Shown: positions 1-8,495, numbered from the stretch's first letter. The stretch: 17,560 nt of DNA from Candidatus Yonathbacteria bacterium RIFOXYC2_FULL_47_9 (GCA_001825115.1 MHUY01000040.1:3123-20682), one strand, 5' to 3'. Program-made: numbers and translations. The notes: a model not told the origin generated them from the letters alone.

Positions 1-70
1 GCCGTTCGACTTGCATGCCTTATCCACGCCGCCAGCGTTCATCCTGAGCTAGGATCAAACTCTTTGAAAA
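1..70 (-). rRNA. rrs: 16S rRNA, 5' end only (continues off the left edge)
   Basis: The reverse complement carries the universal start of bacterial 16S rRNA (AGAGTTTGATCCTAGCTCAG at 63-44), followed by the conserved helix leading to GCATGCAAGTCGAACG. By alignment with E. coli, nucleotide 1 falls near position 70. Only about 70 nt of the gene lie in the window. The gene is on the same strand as the 23S-5S unit but lies about 8.9 kb downstream of it, with its own promoter, so 16S and 23S are not co-transcribed as a classic operon. The site of the common forward primer 27F has one mismatch (A at E. coli position 21). Confidence 0.97.
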
Positions 71-299
71 GAGATTGATTAACTCTCGAGAACGGAACAA
101 AAGAAAAAATACTCTTTGTTTCGTTTTCACGAAGTGAAGTTGCTATGCCTCACTTCGATTTACTTTACTTTCTTTACTTGGACTTGCAATCCAATTTTTT
201 GATGTTTACATTTATGCAGTTGTCAAAGTTCTTTTTATTTTCCGGCTGGCGTTTCCGCCCTCTGGATAATAAAAGCGCCTATTCCATAAGCGCTCTGGC
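71..299 (-). other. 16S rRNA 5' leader, no gene
   Basis: This stretch of about 230 nt lies between the predicted 16S transcription start (near 293) and the mature 16S 5' end. It is A/T-rich and no coding sequence is convincing on either strand. It holds a hairpin at 130-157 with an 8-bp stem (CGAAGTGA/TCACTTCG), which could be part of rRNA processing. The matching processing arm downstream of 16S is outside the window. I saw no clear boxA antitermination motif. Confidence 0.6.
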
Positions 300-328
300 A
301 GTATATTCTTTTCCTTATAATAAGTCAA
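300..328 (-). promoter_or_regulatory. Promoter of the 16S rRNA gene
   Basis: On the minus strand a -35 box TTGACT (328-323) is followed by a 17-bp spacer and a -10 box TATACT (305-300). The start is predicted near 293. It faces the 16S gene and is the best sigma-70-type match in this intergenic region. The -35 box overlaps the base of the hairpin at 327-359. Confidence 0.75.
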
Positions 329-363
329 GCCCCAATTTTCTCTAGGAAAATTGGGGCTTTTTT
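327..363. terminator. Terminator-like hairpin downstream of secF
   Basis: A 14-bp perfect stem (AAGCCCCAATTTTC/GAAAATTGGGGCTT) closes a 5-nt loop. The T tract (358-363) is on the plus-strand side, so it is canonical only for plus-strand transcription. On the minus strand, where secF ends at 385, the stem is followed by GACTTATT rather than a U run. It may still stop or process the secF message, with reduced efficiency. Confidence 0.6.
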
Positions 364-384
364 GACTATTCTGAGGGGTTAGAC

Positions 385-1263
385 CTATACGCGATTCTGC
401 CTCTTCTCGAGCTCTACGAGGAGCGGAGACGCAATGAATACCGATGAGTAGGTACCTACGAAGATACCGATCCAAAGGATGAGCGAGAAGTCCTTGGTTG
501 ATGCGGGACCGTAGAAGTAGAGGGCAGCGAGCACGAGCATCACCGTGAGCGAGGTATTAATCGAACGCGTAAAGGTCTGACGGAGTGACGTGCCAACGGT
601 TACCATAAAATCATTTGAAATCTTGAGTTTCAAATTCTCGCGGATACGATCAAACACCACAATGGTGTCATGTACCGAGACACCCATAATAGAAAGGAGG
701 GCGACCACAAACAGTGTGTCGACTTCTTTACCAAGCCACACAAACACGCCTGCAGGGACGACGATGTCGTGAAGGAGCGTAAAGGTCGTAATAGCACCAT
801 ACTTCCATGAGGAAATTGGCTCAGAGACATGGCGAAATGCATACGCAATAAAGAGCACAATACCGAGGATCACGAGAACGATAGCTATCCATGCCTTCGA
901 ACGGAGCTCTTTACCAATCGTAGGCCCAATTGAACTAAAGCGCTTTTCTTCCATTTGGACAGTACCACCAAGCGAAAGCGCACTGGTGAGGCCTTGATGA
1001 TCTGCTTCCGAAAGAGCGTGGGTCTTAACCATCACGTCATTATCCCCTGCCAACTGAACACGTGCATCAGCAAATCCTGCGCCATCAAGCGAACCTTTAA
1101 GCGCTTCAAAGTCAGGGCGTGTCTCATAAGCAACTTCGATGATCGAACCGCCTTTAAAATCAATGCCGGCGTTGAAACCCTTGGTAAGCATTGCAAAGAA
1201 CGAGAGGGCAATGACGATAGCCGAGAGCGTAAAGAAGAATTTTCGGTATTTTACGATAAACAT
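385..1263 (-). CDS. secF: Protein translocase subunit SecF
   Basis: SecF partners with SecD in the inner membrane and uses the proton gradient to help complete Sec-dependent protein export. The 292-residue product has the family layout: a first membrane helix at about 8-28, the conserved GIDFKGG signature at 33-39, a short periplasmic P4 domain, then five membrane helices. The export-family signature VSVHDTIVVFDRIREN (about 196-211) and the TRSINTSLTVM segment are intact. Its length is typical. The ATG lies 5 nt after the secD stop, so the two are co-transcribed and probably translationally coupled. It is the last gene before the 16S rRNA promoter. Confidence 0.97.
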   Translation of the reverse strand: MFIVKYRKFFFTLSAIVIALSFFAMLTKGFNAGIDFKGGSIIEVAYETRPDFEALKGSLDGAGFADARVQLAGDNDVMVKTHALSEADHQGLTSALSLGGTVQMEEKRFSSIGPTIGKELRSKAWIAIVLVILGIVLFIAYAFRHVSEPISSWKYGAITTFTLLHDIVVPAGVFVWLGKEVDTLFVVALLSIMGVSVHDTIVVFDRIRENLKLKISNDFMVTVGTSLRQTFTRSINTSLTVMLVLAALYFYGPASTKDFSLILWIGIFVGTYSSVFIASPLLVELEKRQNRV

Positions 1264-1268
1264 GATGA

Positions 1269-2696
1269 TTATTTTAGCTTAAAGAATCCACTGCCAAAGA
1301 GTGCGCGAACCACAGACCCATGACCCTTGAACGGAAGTGCGAAGAGAAGGACGCGAGAAATGGTGATAGCCGAGAACATTGAGACAATAACACCGAGACC
1401 AAAGGTGAGCGCAAAACCCTTGATGAGGCTTGAGCCGAACCAGAAGAGAATAATGGCGGTAATGATACTCGAGATGTTCGAATCACGAATAGACGTCCAT
1501 GCGCGGTCGAAACCTTCTCGAACAGCATCGTGCACGCCGTGGCCTTTGCGAAGCTCTTCTTTTGTGCGCTCAAAGATGAGGATGTTGGCGTCTACTGCCA
1601 TACCAATAGAAAGAATGAAGCCTGCGATACCTGCTGCCGTGAGCGTGATACCAAAGAATTTAAAGAGAACGAGCATCAAGATGACATAGATAGCAAGGGC
1701 AACCGTTGCAACGACGCCAGGAAGACGGTACCAGAGAACAAGGAATCCAGCTACTACGACAAGACCCCACATAGCTGCTAAAATCCCAGCGTTGAGCGCT
1801 TTTGCTCCAAGAGGTGCAGAGATTGTCTCGGTCGAGAGGAGTTCGAGCTTATCAACAGGGAGGGCGCCTGAGTTCAAGCGACCAACAAGTGTTTTTGCCT
1901 CTTCAGGGGTAAAATTGCCAGTAATCTGCGCTTTGCCACCAAGAATTGCCTCGCGTACGACTGGTGCAGAAATAGGCTCGTTGTTGCCAAGGTCGCGGTC
2001 AAGGTAAATTGCCACCGTCTTTCCAACATTTTCTTTGGTGATTTTTGCAAAGAGGTCAGAACCTTCTTTGTCGAATACAATAGAAACAATCGGCTCACGG
2101 GTCGTTGGGTCAAATTCAAGGTTTGCGCGATCAAGGAAGCGGCCATTAAGTTCGGTTGGAACGTAAGGACCAGCAAGAAGTTCTGCAGGAATCACGAGAG
2201 GCTTCCCTGCTGCTTGATCAGCTTTGAATTTTTCAACCGCATTGTTGTATGCCTCGAGCTCTGCTTTTGAGCGCTCGGTCATAAACTCAAGCTTCGGTGT
2301 CTGACCGATCATTTCGACAGCACGCTTTACATCGGTAATACCAGGAAGCTCTACGATGAGGCGCTCCTCTACAGGACCAGTGATACCACCTTTTTCCTCA
2401 ATCTGTACGATAGGTTCAGAAACACCAAAGGTGTTGATACGACGCTCAATGACGTCACGGAGTGAATCCATCGCGTCTTTGACCTCAGCTGGTTTTATCG
2501 AAGTGACATCAGCCTGGTACACAAGCTGTACACCACCTGAAAGATCTAGACCAAGCTTGAACGGGAATTTCTGTGCAAAATCCTGCCCGTAAACTACTTT
2601 GCCTTCATGAAGCTTTGGCTCCGAAGCATAAATTAAAAAACCCAACCCTCCGCCAATAATCAAAAGAAGTAATGCCCCAATTCGTGTTTTCCACAT
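1269..2696 (-). CDS. secD: Protein translocase subunit SecD
   Basis: SecD is the large periplasmic-domain partner of SecF in the SecDF export complex. The 475-residue product begins MWKTRIGALL with one N-terminal membrane helix (about 4-23). It carries the family signature GLDLSGGVQL (49-58), a P1 head domain, then a C-terminal block of five helices with GMAVDANILIFERTKEE. An in-frame ATG further upstream (2795) would overlap the C-terminus of the PAP2 gene and add a tail unlike the family, so I chose the start at 2696, 7 nt after the PAP2 stop. No Shine-Dalgarno is obvious, which suggests coupling to the upstream gene. The P1 domain looks complete. Confidence 0.97.
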   Translation of the reverse strand: MWKTRIGALLLLIIGGGLGFLIYASEPKLHEGKVVYGQDFAQKFPFKLGLDLSGGVQLVYQADVTSIKPAEVKDAMDSLRDVIERRINTFGVSEPIVQIEEKGGITGPVEERLIVELPGITDVKRAVEMIGQTPKLEFMTERSKAELEAYNNAVEKFKADQAAGKPLVIPAELLAGPYVPTELNGRFLDRANLEFDPTTREPIVSIVFDKEGSDLFAKITKENVGKTVAIYLDRDLGNNEPISAPVVREAILGGKAQITGNFTPEEAKTLVGRLNSGALPVDKLELLSTETISAPLGAKALNAGILAAMWGLVVVAGFLVLWYRLPGVVATVALAIYVILMLVLFKFFGITLTAAGIAGFILSIGMAVDANILIFERTKEELRKGHGVHDAVREGFDRAWTSIRDSNISSIITAIILFWFGSSLIKGFALTFGLGVIVSMFSAITISRVLLFALPFKGHGSVVRALFGSGFFKLK

Positions 2697-2703
2697 AATG
2701 GCT

Positions 2704-3297
2704 TTAGTATAGAGATTTTTCAGCTTTTGGCAATTGACGAACCGAAAAACGTATTCTGTAGAAATAATAGACAGAGGCGCCAATAATAGCCCCAAGGATC
2801 CATCCGCTCAGAATATCAAACGGCCAATGCACACCGACGGCAATACGCGCCAAACCAATGATCAGCGCTCCCAAAAAATATACGAGCGCGAGTTTGCGGT
2901 GGTAGAAGAAGAGTGATGCCGCAAGCGACATATAGAACGTCGCGTGACCTGAAGGAAACGAGTCCCCTCCCCCATGCGTATACAAAACGTGTGCTTCCGT
3001 GAGCACTTCAAAAGGACGTGGGTTTGGGACAAGCATTTTAATGACCTTTGAGAACACATATGCAGCTATTGCGGCTGCGAGCACCACGAATAGGTCACGC
3101 GCTCCCTGTTTTTTGTCTTTGTGGAACACCAAAAAAATAATCAATCCACCCAAGAGCAAATACCCAAACCAGTTGCTCAAAAAGACAAGGAAGAGGTCTA
3201 AAAAAGTATTCTGTCCAGCGAGGTCGTTAAAAATGCGAAAAATTTGTTCGTTCACCCCATTAGAGGCCGCGGTCGCAATGAGTGCTTGCTGTTCCAT
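2704..3297 (-). CDS. PAP2-family membrane phosphatase (possible undecaprenyl-diphosphatase)
   Basis: This is a 197-residue polytopic membrane protein of the PAP2 acid-phosphatase superfamily. All three catalytic motifs are visible: K87-x6-R94-P95, P115-S-G-H118 and R151-x5-H157-x3-D161. Members dephosphorylate lipid phosphates. In this context, beside a polyprenyl-phosphate sugar transferase, recycling of undecaprenyl diphosphate (BcrC-like) is a reasonable inference but not proven. I chose the ATG at 3297; a further upstream ATG at 3339 would add a T-rich, unlikely leader. It probably forms an operon with secD and secF (7-nt and 5-nt gaps). Confidence 0.88.
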   Translation of the reverse strand: MEQQALIATAASNGVNEQIFRIFNDLAGQNTFLDLFLVFLSNWFGYLLLGGLIIFLVFHKDKKQGARDLFVVLAAAIAAYVFSKVIKMLVPNPRPFEVLTEAHVLYTHGGGDSFPSGHATFYMSLAASLFFYHRKLALVYFLGALIIGLARIAVGVHWPFDILSGWILGAIIGASVYYFYRIRFSVRQLPKAEKSLY

Positions 3298-3384
3298 AGT
3301 AAAAAGTTTAACAAAAAAAATAAAAATACTACAACTCAAAACCTGACGACCGCGACCTGTCTCTAACGGGGTTCATAGTATTGC

Positions 3385-4719
3385 CTAATTTCCGCTCCGT
3401 GAAAGGAGCGTCTTAATAGTCTTGAGTGCGATCGTGAGATCGAGCATAAACGAGCGATTCCTGATGTAATACAGGTCGTACGAGAGTTTGGTACGCGTGC
3501 GATCCACATCAGCCGTACCACGCGGCACGTTGTAATCCTTGATTTGCCCCCACCCTGAAAGGCCTGGGGTGACGAGATGGCGCACTTTGTAGTACGGTAT
3601 CTCCTTTTCGTAGACCTTCACAAGTTCAGGAAGTTCGGGGCGCGGACCAACAAGAGAAAGATCTCCTTTGACCACGTTCCAAAGTTGGGGGAGCTCGTCG
3701 ATGCGGGTTGCCCGCAATAATTTCCCGATGCGGGTCACCTTGTTGTCGCCATCCGAACTGCGCGCCATGCTGCGGAACTTGATGATCTTGATGACCGTAT
3801 TGTTCTTTCCCATACGGTCCTGAAAAATAAAGACTTTTTTATGGTCATCTAGCTTGATGGCCAGAGCAACCAAAGGATAGAGCGGTAGCGACAAAATACC
3901 GAGAACGAACGCTGTGGTCATATCCATAATGCGCTTCAAGATATCATAGCCTGCGTGCGATGACGAAGAAATGTTCTCCAAAAACCAGCTGTAACGAACG
4001 AGCGAAAGGGGGATACGCTCAAATACTTCCTCGTACACCTTGTGCATATCATGAAACCGCACGCCGGAAAAAATGAGGTTATAGAGTGCAGGCAAGATCG
4101 CCTCAGCTTTTTCGTTACGCAGGTCAATGACAACTGAAGTGATCTTTTCGCTATAAATGCGGTTAATGATCTCAGCCTTGAAGTCGATACCTTCAATGTG
4201 CGACAAGTCTACCGAGGAAACAAAATTGAGGTTATAGCGTCTATTGGTGTTGACCTCGTCTTTGAGCGTGCGCATTTCGTCGCCGGAGCCAATGAGGATG
4301 GCCGCCTCTTGACGCTTGATACCGAACAACGCTGGACCAAGAAGGCGCCACAATACGATGAGGACTGTCGAGGCAACAAGATAAAGTACAAGAATCGTCT
4401 TGGGCGTAATACCAAGATAGGGAGTGAAGAGGTAGAAGAATATGACCGCAATGAGGCTATTAGCGATTTGCGCATTAAAGATCGTACTCGGAAGTTTCTT
4501 TTCGAATACGAGTGCATGCTTTTCATAGAGTCCTGCAATAAAAAAAGTGAACATCCACAAAAGTGAGAGTGGAATAAGCGAAGAGGCGTAAGCACTGAGT
4601 GTGGCAAATGACGGCATTTCCGCAGCACGGACCGCAAGTGCCAACCAAAAAGCAACCGCAAGGGAAACAAGGTCGCCAAGGAACAAGATGATCAATTCCC
4701 TTTTACTTCCAATGGTCAT
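3385..4719 (-). CDS. Polyprenyl-phosphate sugar phosphotransferase (WcaJ/WbaP type)
   Basis: This enzyme class starts surface glycan synthesis by moving a sugar-1-phosphate from a nucleotide sugar onto undecaprenyl phosphate in the membrane. The 444-residue product has four N-terminal membrane helices (within about 10-127), a Rossmann-like CoA-binding-type domain (GSGDE near 144-148), then a re-entrant helix at about 267-288 and the bacterial sugar transferase domain. Conserved pieces include FQDRMGKN, KFRSM, TRIDELPQLWNVVKGDLSLVGPRPE (catalytic D341-E342) and TPGLSGWGQI. The start at 4719 matches the family N-terminus; extending to 4836 would run into the divergent glycosyltransferase. The sugar substrate cannot be read from sequence. 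It is divergent from the GT4 gene, suggesting a shared pathway. Confidence 0.93.
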   Translation of the reverse strand: MTIGSKRELIILFLGDLVSLAVAFWLALAVRAAEMPSFATLSAYASSLIPLSLLWMFTFFIAGLYEKHALVFEKKLPSTIFNAQIANSLIAVIFFYLFTPYLGITPKTILVLYLVASTVLIVLWRLLGPALFGIKRQEAAILIGSGDEMRTLKDEVNTNRRYNLNFVSSVDLSHIEGIDFKAEIINRIYSEKITSVVIDLRNEKAEAILPALYNLIFSGVRFHDMHKVYEEVFERIPLSLVRYSWFLENISSSSHAGYDILKRIMDMTTAFVLGILSLPLYPLVALAIKLDDHKKVFIFQDRMGKNNTVIKIIKFRSMARSSDGDNKVTRIGKLLRATRIDELPQLWNVVKGDLSLVGPRPELPELVKVYEKEIPYYKVRHLVTPGLSGWGQIKDYNVPRGTADVDRTRTKLSYDLYYIRNRSFMLDLTIALKTIKTLLSRSGN

Positions 4720-4730
4720 ATAGTTTTTAA

Positions 4731-4758
4731 ATCCTAGCACATTTAGGGTATAATTCCA
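4731..4758 (-). promoter_or_regulatory. Promoter of the sugar transferase gene
   Basis: A minus-strand -35-like TGGAAT (4758-4753), a 16-bp spacer and a -10 box TAGGAT (4736-4731) lie only 11 nt before the ATG at 4719, so the leader would be about 5 nt. The -35 overlaps the -10 of the opposing promoter. Confidence 0.45.
4749..4754 (+). promoter_or_regulatory. -10 element of the glycosyltransferase gene
   Basis: A perfect TATAAT ends 10 nt before the ATG at 4765. The expected start near 4761 leaves a leader of a few nucleotides and no room for a Shine-Dalgarno. The -35 region (4726-4731, TTTAAA) is weak. Confidence 0.55.
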
Positions 4759-4764
4759 GTACCC

Positions 4765-5901
4765 ATGCAAGAAAACCCACAGAAAACAAAGGTGCTTTTT
4801 ATTATCACCAAATCCAATTTTGGCGGCGCACAGCATTATGTTTATGACCTTGCACGAGAACTCCCACAGGAAAAGTTTGAGGTGGTGCTCGTCTGTGGCG
4901 GCGCAGGGGCCCTCGTTGAGAAGCTTGCCGCAACCAAGATTCGAACCATCCTTGTCCCCTCTCTTGTTCGAGATGTAAGCCTGTTTCGGGACCTCGCAAG
5001 TTTTTTCGCGCTTTGGAAATTATTCCGCACCGAGCGACCGAATGTCGTACACTTAAACAGCGCCAAGGCAAGTGGCCTCGGGGCTCTCGCCGCACGTTTT
5101 GCCGGCATACCTAACATTGTTTTTACTGCTCACGGTTGGGCCTTCAACGAGGATCGTTCTTTCTTTTCTCGCGGAGCAATCAAGCTTCTTTCGTGGCTGA
5201 CGGTTATGCTCGCCCATAAGACTATTGCTGTCTCAGCGGCTGTACGCCATGACACACAAAGCTGGCCATTCATTAGCAACAAAGTAACCACTGTCCGCAA
5301 CGGGATTGAGGGGGTTTCGTTTCTCTCCCGGGAGGAAGCTCGAGAGAAACTCCATCTCCCCCTCGACTCATTTGTTGTCGGCACTATCGCTGAACTCCAC
5401 CCCAACAAGGGGTTAGCCTATGCAATCGAAGCCGTTGCAACACTCACCTCAAAAAACCCTGACGTTTACTAAATTATTTTAGGAGACGGCGAGGAAGAAG
5501 CGCGCCTAAATGCTCTTGTGAGGGCACGGGGGCTCCAAGGACGCGTGTTGTTACCTGGATTCGTGAACGACGCGTCTCGCTACCTCAAGGCGCTTGATTG
5601 CTTCCTTTTGCCTTCCATAAAAGAAGGTCTGCCGTATGTCATTCTGGAAGCGGGCCTCGCAGCACTGCCTGTCATCGCAACGACGGTTGGTGGTGTTCCC
5701 GAAATCATCGAGGATCAGAGAACAGGGATTCTTGCATCCCCACATAACACAACCGCGCTCGCGGGAGCCCTCGATCAACTTATTGCCTCCCCCACCCTTC
5801 GCACATCCCTCGGCACTTCACTCCACAAAAAAGTTACTTATGATTTTTCACTTGACCAAATGATCGCCAGCACTAGCGCACTTTACAAAAAGACTGCTTA
5901 A
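4765..5901 (+). pseudogene. GT4-family glycosyltransferase interrupted by one in-frame TAA
   Basis: The reading frame encodes a two-domain GT-B glycosyltransferase of about 378 residues, a normal family length, broken by a single TAA at 5470-5472. The N-terminal part (235 residues) has the acceptor-side motifs FGGAQHYVYDLARELP and FTAHGWAF. The frame continues without shift as IILGDGEEEARLN and a C-terminal nucleotide-sugar domain with EGLPYVILEAGLAALPVIA (the E-x7-E motif) and GGVPEII. One base change (for example TTA to TAA) explains the break. It may be a young pseudogene, a strain variant, a sequencing error, or a gene read through or reinitiated at GTG 5518. It is the only clear plus-strand gene and is divergent from the sugar phosphotransferase, consistent with a surface-glycan role. 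Confidence 0.88.
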
Positions 5902-5911
5902 CTAAAGTACT

Positions 5912-7057
5912 TCACACACCTAAAAACTCATTTTTAAGTGCACTCCTATGTGCGGGGCGTGCGCGATTTTTCATACTGACGAGAAGTCCTAGCGCAGTAA
6001 ATTCTATCAAAAGATGTGATCCACCAAAGCTCATGAATGGCACCGCGACACCTGTCACCGGCATAAGACCTATTGCCATACCGATATTTACCACAAAGGG
6101 TGCAATGATAGAGACTGCAACACCCATACCATAAAGCATTTCAAAGTTTGTTGTCCCCACCAGGGCAATCAAAAGAATACGGCCAATGAGTACTGCAAAA
6201 ATACCAAAAAGAATAAATACGCCAATGAGTCCCCACTCTTCTGCAAATGCTGAAAAAATAAAGTCTGTTTGATATTCTGGAAGAAACCGCAAGCGTGACT
6301 GCGTACCATACCCAACCCCTTTACCCAAAATCTGCCCCGACCCCACGGCTATTGTTGATTGATAAGCGTTATACCCTGCCCCACGAATATCTGCAAGCGG
6401 ATGAACAAACGTGGCGATACGGGCTTTTTGGTATGGCTTGAGTACTCCCATCCACAATCCACCAAAAGCAATCGCCCCTGCGAGAAACACAAGCGTGATA
6501 TGTTTTTTCGAGACCCCTGAAACTAGGATCATCCCGAACCATATGAAAAATATAATCATCGCCGACCCAAAGTCTGGCTGAAGAAGCACGAGGAGGAACG
6601 GAATAAAAGCATACACCCCTGACACAATGATGTGGCGAAAATGTGCAATCTCCACATGGCGCCGTGAAAAATATTTTGCAAGAATCAGCACCAAAAGAAG
6701 CTTCATGGCGTCGGCCGGCTGAAAAGCGAACGAGCCAAACTTAAACCAACTTTGCGCACCTTTTGCCACATGCCCCAACCCAAAAAGAACAAGGAGGAGT
6801 GCTGAGGCAATGACGAAAAGTGCCACCAAAACGTTGGTACGCTTGAGCATATCGGTATCCACACGCGTTGCGAGAGAAAAAGCTATCAACGCCACCGCAA
6901 GCGAAATGAGCTGCTTTTCAAAAAAAAGATTCTCTCCCGTAAACGCATTCATCGTAATAAGCCCCGCAGCAACAATAAGAAGCGCTGGAATGAGCAGCAT
7001 CCAATCAACGGACATTTTACGAGAAAACACCTCGTGCACCAGGGTAAAAACTTGCAT
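5912..7057 (-). CDS. rodA: Rod-shape-determining SEDS peptidoglycan polymerase RodA
   Basis: SEDS proteins polymerise lipid II into glycan strands together with a class B PBP; RodA serves sidewall growth. The 381-residue polytopic product has the family signatures GAQSWFKFGSFAFQPADAMKL, QPDFGSA (160-166), the extracellular FLPEYQTDFIF loop with the catalytic aspartate (D265), and GLMPVTGVAVPFMSFGGS near the C-terminus. These fit RodA better than FtsW, although the two are close. The ATG at 7057 follows the VWA gene stop by 5 nt, so the two form an operon. An in-frame ATG 14 codons later (MSVDWM) is an alternative start. The stop converges on the glycosyltransferase with only a 10-nt gap and no terminator. 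Confidence 0.93.
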   Translation of the reverse strand: MQVFTLVHEVFSRKMSVDWMLLIPALLIVAAGLITMNAFTGENLFFEKQLISLAVALIAFSLATRVDTDMLKRTNVLVALFVIASALLLVLFGLGHVAKGAQSWFKFGSFAFQPADAMKLLLVLILAKYFSRRHVEIAHFRHIIVSGVYAFIPFLLVLLQPDFGSAMIIFFIWFGMILVSGVSKKHITLVFLAGAIAFGGLWMGVLKPYQKARIATFVHPLADIRGAGYNAYQSTIAVGSGQILGKGVGYGTQSRLRFLPEYQTDFIFSAFAEEWGLIGVFILFGIFAVLIGRILLIALVGTTNFEMLYGMGVAVSIIAPFVVNIGMAIGLMPVTGVAVPFMSFGGSHLLIEFTALGLLVSMKNRARPAHRSALKNEFLGV

Positions 7058-7062
7058 AAAAA

Positions 7063-8466
7063 CTATTCAGAAAAGACCGCTCGCGGGGTAATAATTATTT
7101 CGGTTATAAAATTCTCTTTTTTGCACACCTCTTCAGAAATATTTTTGTATACCTCCTGCAAAGCTGCAGCGGTTGGTGCTTTGAAATAAAATGCCGGGGT
7201 GGTGGCGATGCGGTCTCTTAGGAATTCCTCACTAATACCTTCTCCTAATGCGATCGCATACACTGATATTCCCGCAGTGCGGATGGCATTCGCCTGGCCA
7301 ACTGCATACTCACTAGCATACGCAGTATTTTTTGGATTTGCAGGATCGAGAGGCCTATTGGCATCGCCGTCAGTAAGCACTACAATAACGCGCTTAGCCT
7401 TTTTTGTATGTCGTTCACTATTCAACTCCGCAAAGGCACTTTTTAGCGCATCGCCGACATTGGTATGCTGCAATGAACCTTTTTCTATGGAAATATCTTC
7501 CACTGACTTACGCACCGCATCATGTTCAAACGAAAGCTCATGGTCGATAGGGTCAGATTGTGTGGTAGCAAACGATACTAACCCTACCTTATCGATAACA
7601 TCAGCCTCATCGACATATGTTTTGGCGGCATTTTTTGCCGTGGTAAGAGGTTCGGGTGGGTTTTTCCTGCCCACATTCATACTTCCCGACCGATCAAACA
7701 CGAGCATCGTATCAACAGGCGTGGTACAAATACCCCCCCGAGGATTTTTAGTAAAGCGCGTAGGCCACGTAAAGAAGATCTCCTCTGTACCACCCCTAAC
7801 AACCCCTTCAATATATGTGCGCGAAATAGCAAAAGGGTTGCGCGCTGGGTCATAAATAACCGCACCAATAGATGCATACCCAGCATCGTTTACAAGATCG
7901 GTATTAAGAAGCATTGCATCAAAACGTGGCTTGGTGTCAGTATTTTTAAGTGTCTGATTCTTGGAAACCAACGTAGACTGCACCGCTTGTGCTTTAGTCC
8001 ACCGATTCAAATCCTCAGGCATGAATTCAACTTCAACCCTGTCTGGTGTGGTTGAAGCAGATACGTTCCCAACAAAAATAAGGTTGGTGCTCATAGGAGG
8101 TATTTCAACAGATCCTTCTCCTTCTGCAAGAATCACGCCAGTACTATCAAACATTCGCAGGGTATACCGTGCATTTTTGATTCCAGCATTAGGGTTTGGG
8201 TTTTCTATGTAAGCACCTAAGTCATATCGCCCCGGCACAACCTGAAACGCTTTAGCCCAAACAACCCGGAGGTCCTTTACTTGGCTTCTACAGTAGAGGG
8301 CACAAGATCCTCCACAATCCACCCCAACCTCGTCACCATTCTGCCTTTGATCAAAGCATGTAGGGGTAGGGTTAATCTTGCGATATACAGGATATGCAGC
8401 AAGAAGAATTATCGCTGCGGCAAATGCCAGTGAGTACAAGACCTTTCGCTTTTGAGACCATTCCAT
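7063..8466 (-). CDS. Membrane-anchored von Willebrand factor A domain protein
   Basis: This 467-residue protein begins MEWSQKRKV and has one N-terminal membrane helix (about 10-28), which places the rest outside. A short Cys-rich module follows at 37-59 (CFDQ..NGDEVGVDCGGSC..YC), then a beta-rich middle region and a VWA domain at about 251-450. The MIDAS metal site is intact: D258-R-S-G-S262, T335 and the LTDGD motif (D366). VWA domains bind partners through the metal; the ligand is unknown. I chose the start at 8466 because an extended -10 promoter lies immediately upstream; the longer frame to 8514 would begin inside the rRNA terminator. It forms an operon with rodA, so a role at the cell surface or in wall growth is plausible but inferred. 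Confidence 0.85.
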   Translation of the reverse strand: MEWSQKRKVLYSLAFAAAIILLAAYPVYRKINPTPTCFDQRQNGDEVGVDCGGSCALYCRSQVKDLRVVWAKAFQVVPGRYDLGAYIENPNPNAGIKNARYTLRMFDSTGVILAEGEGSVEIPPMSTNLIFVGNVSASTTPDRVEVEFMPEDLNRWTKAQAVQSTLVSKNQTLKNTDTKPRFDAMLLNTDLVNDAGYASIGAVIYDPARNPFAISRTYIEGVVRGGTEEIFFTWPTRFTKNPRGGICTTPVDTMLVFDRSGSMNVGRKNPPEPLTTAKNAAKTYVDEADVIDKVGLVSFATTQSDPIDHELSFEHDAVRKSVEDISIEKGSLQHTNVGDALKSAFAELNSERHTKKAKRVIVVLTDGDANRPLDPANPKNTAYASEYAVGQANAIRTAGISVYAIALGEGISEEFLRDRIATTPAFYFKAPTAAALQEVYKNISEEVCKKENFITEIIITPRAVFSE

Positions 8467-8472
8467 ACTTCT

Positions 8473-8481
8473 ATCATAGCA
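8473..8481 (-). promoter_or_regulatory. Extended -10 promoter of the VWA-rodA operon
   Basis: On the minus strand TGCTATGAT (TG-n plus TATGAT) ends 6 nt before the ATG at 8466, which puts the predicted start on the A of the start codon (leaderless mRNA). No good -35 is present, as expected for an extended -10 promoter. Confidence 0.6.
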
Positions 8482-8495
8482 GACAATGCGATACG

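Noticed and set aside
4765..5901. Recoded stop codon (alternative genetic code)
   Set aside because: The known CPR recoding uses UGA; here the codon is UAA, and TGA, TAG and TAA all serve as normal stops in neighbouring genes such as rodA (TGA), secF (TAG) and secD (TAA).
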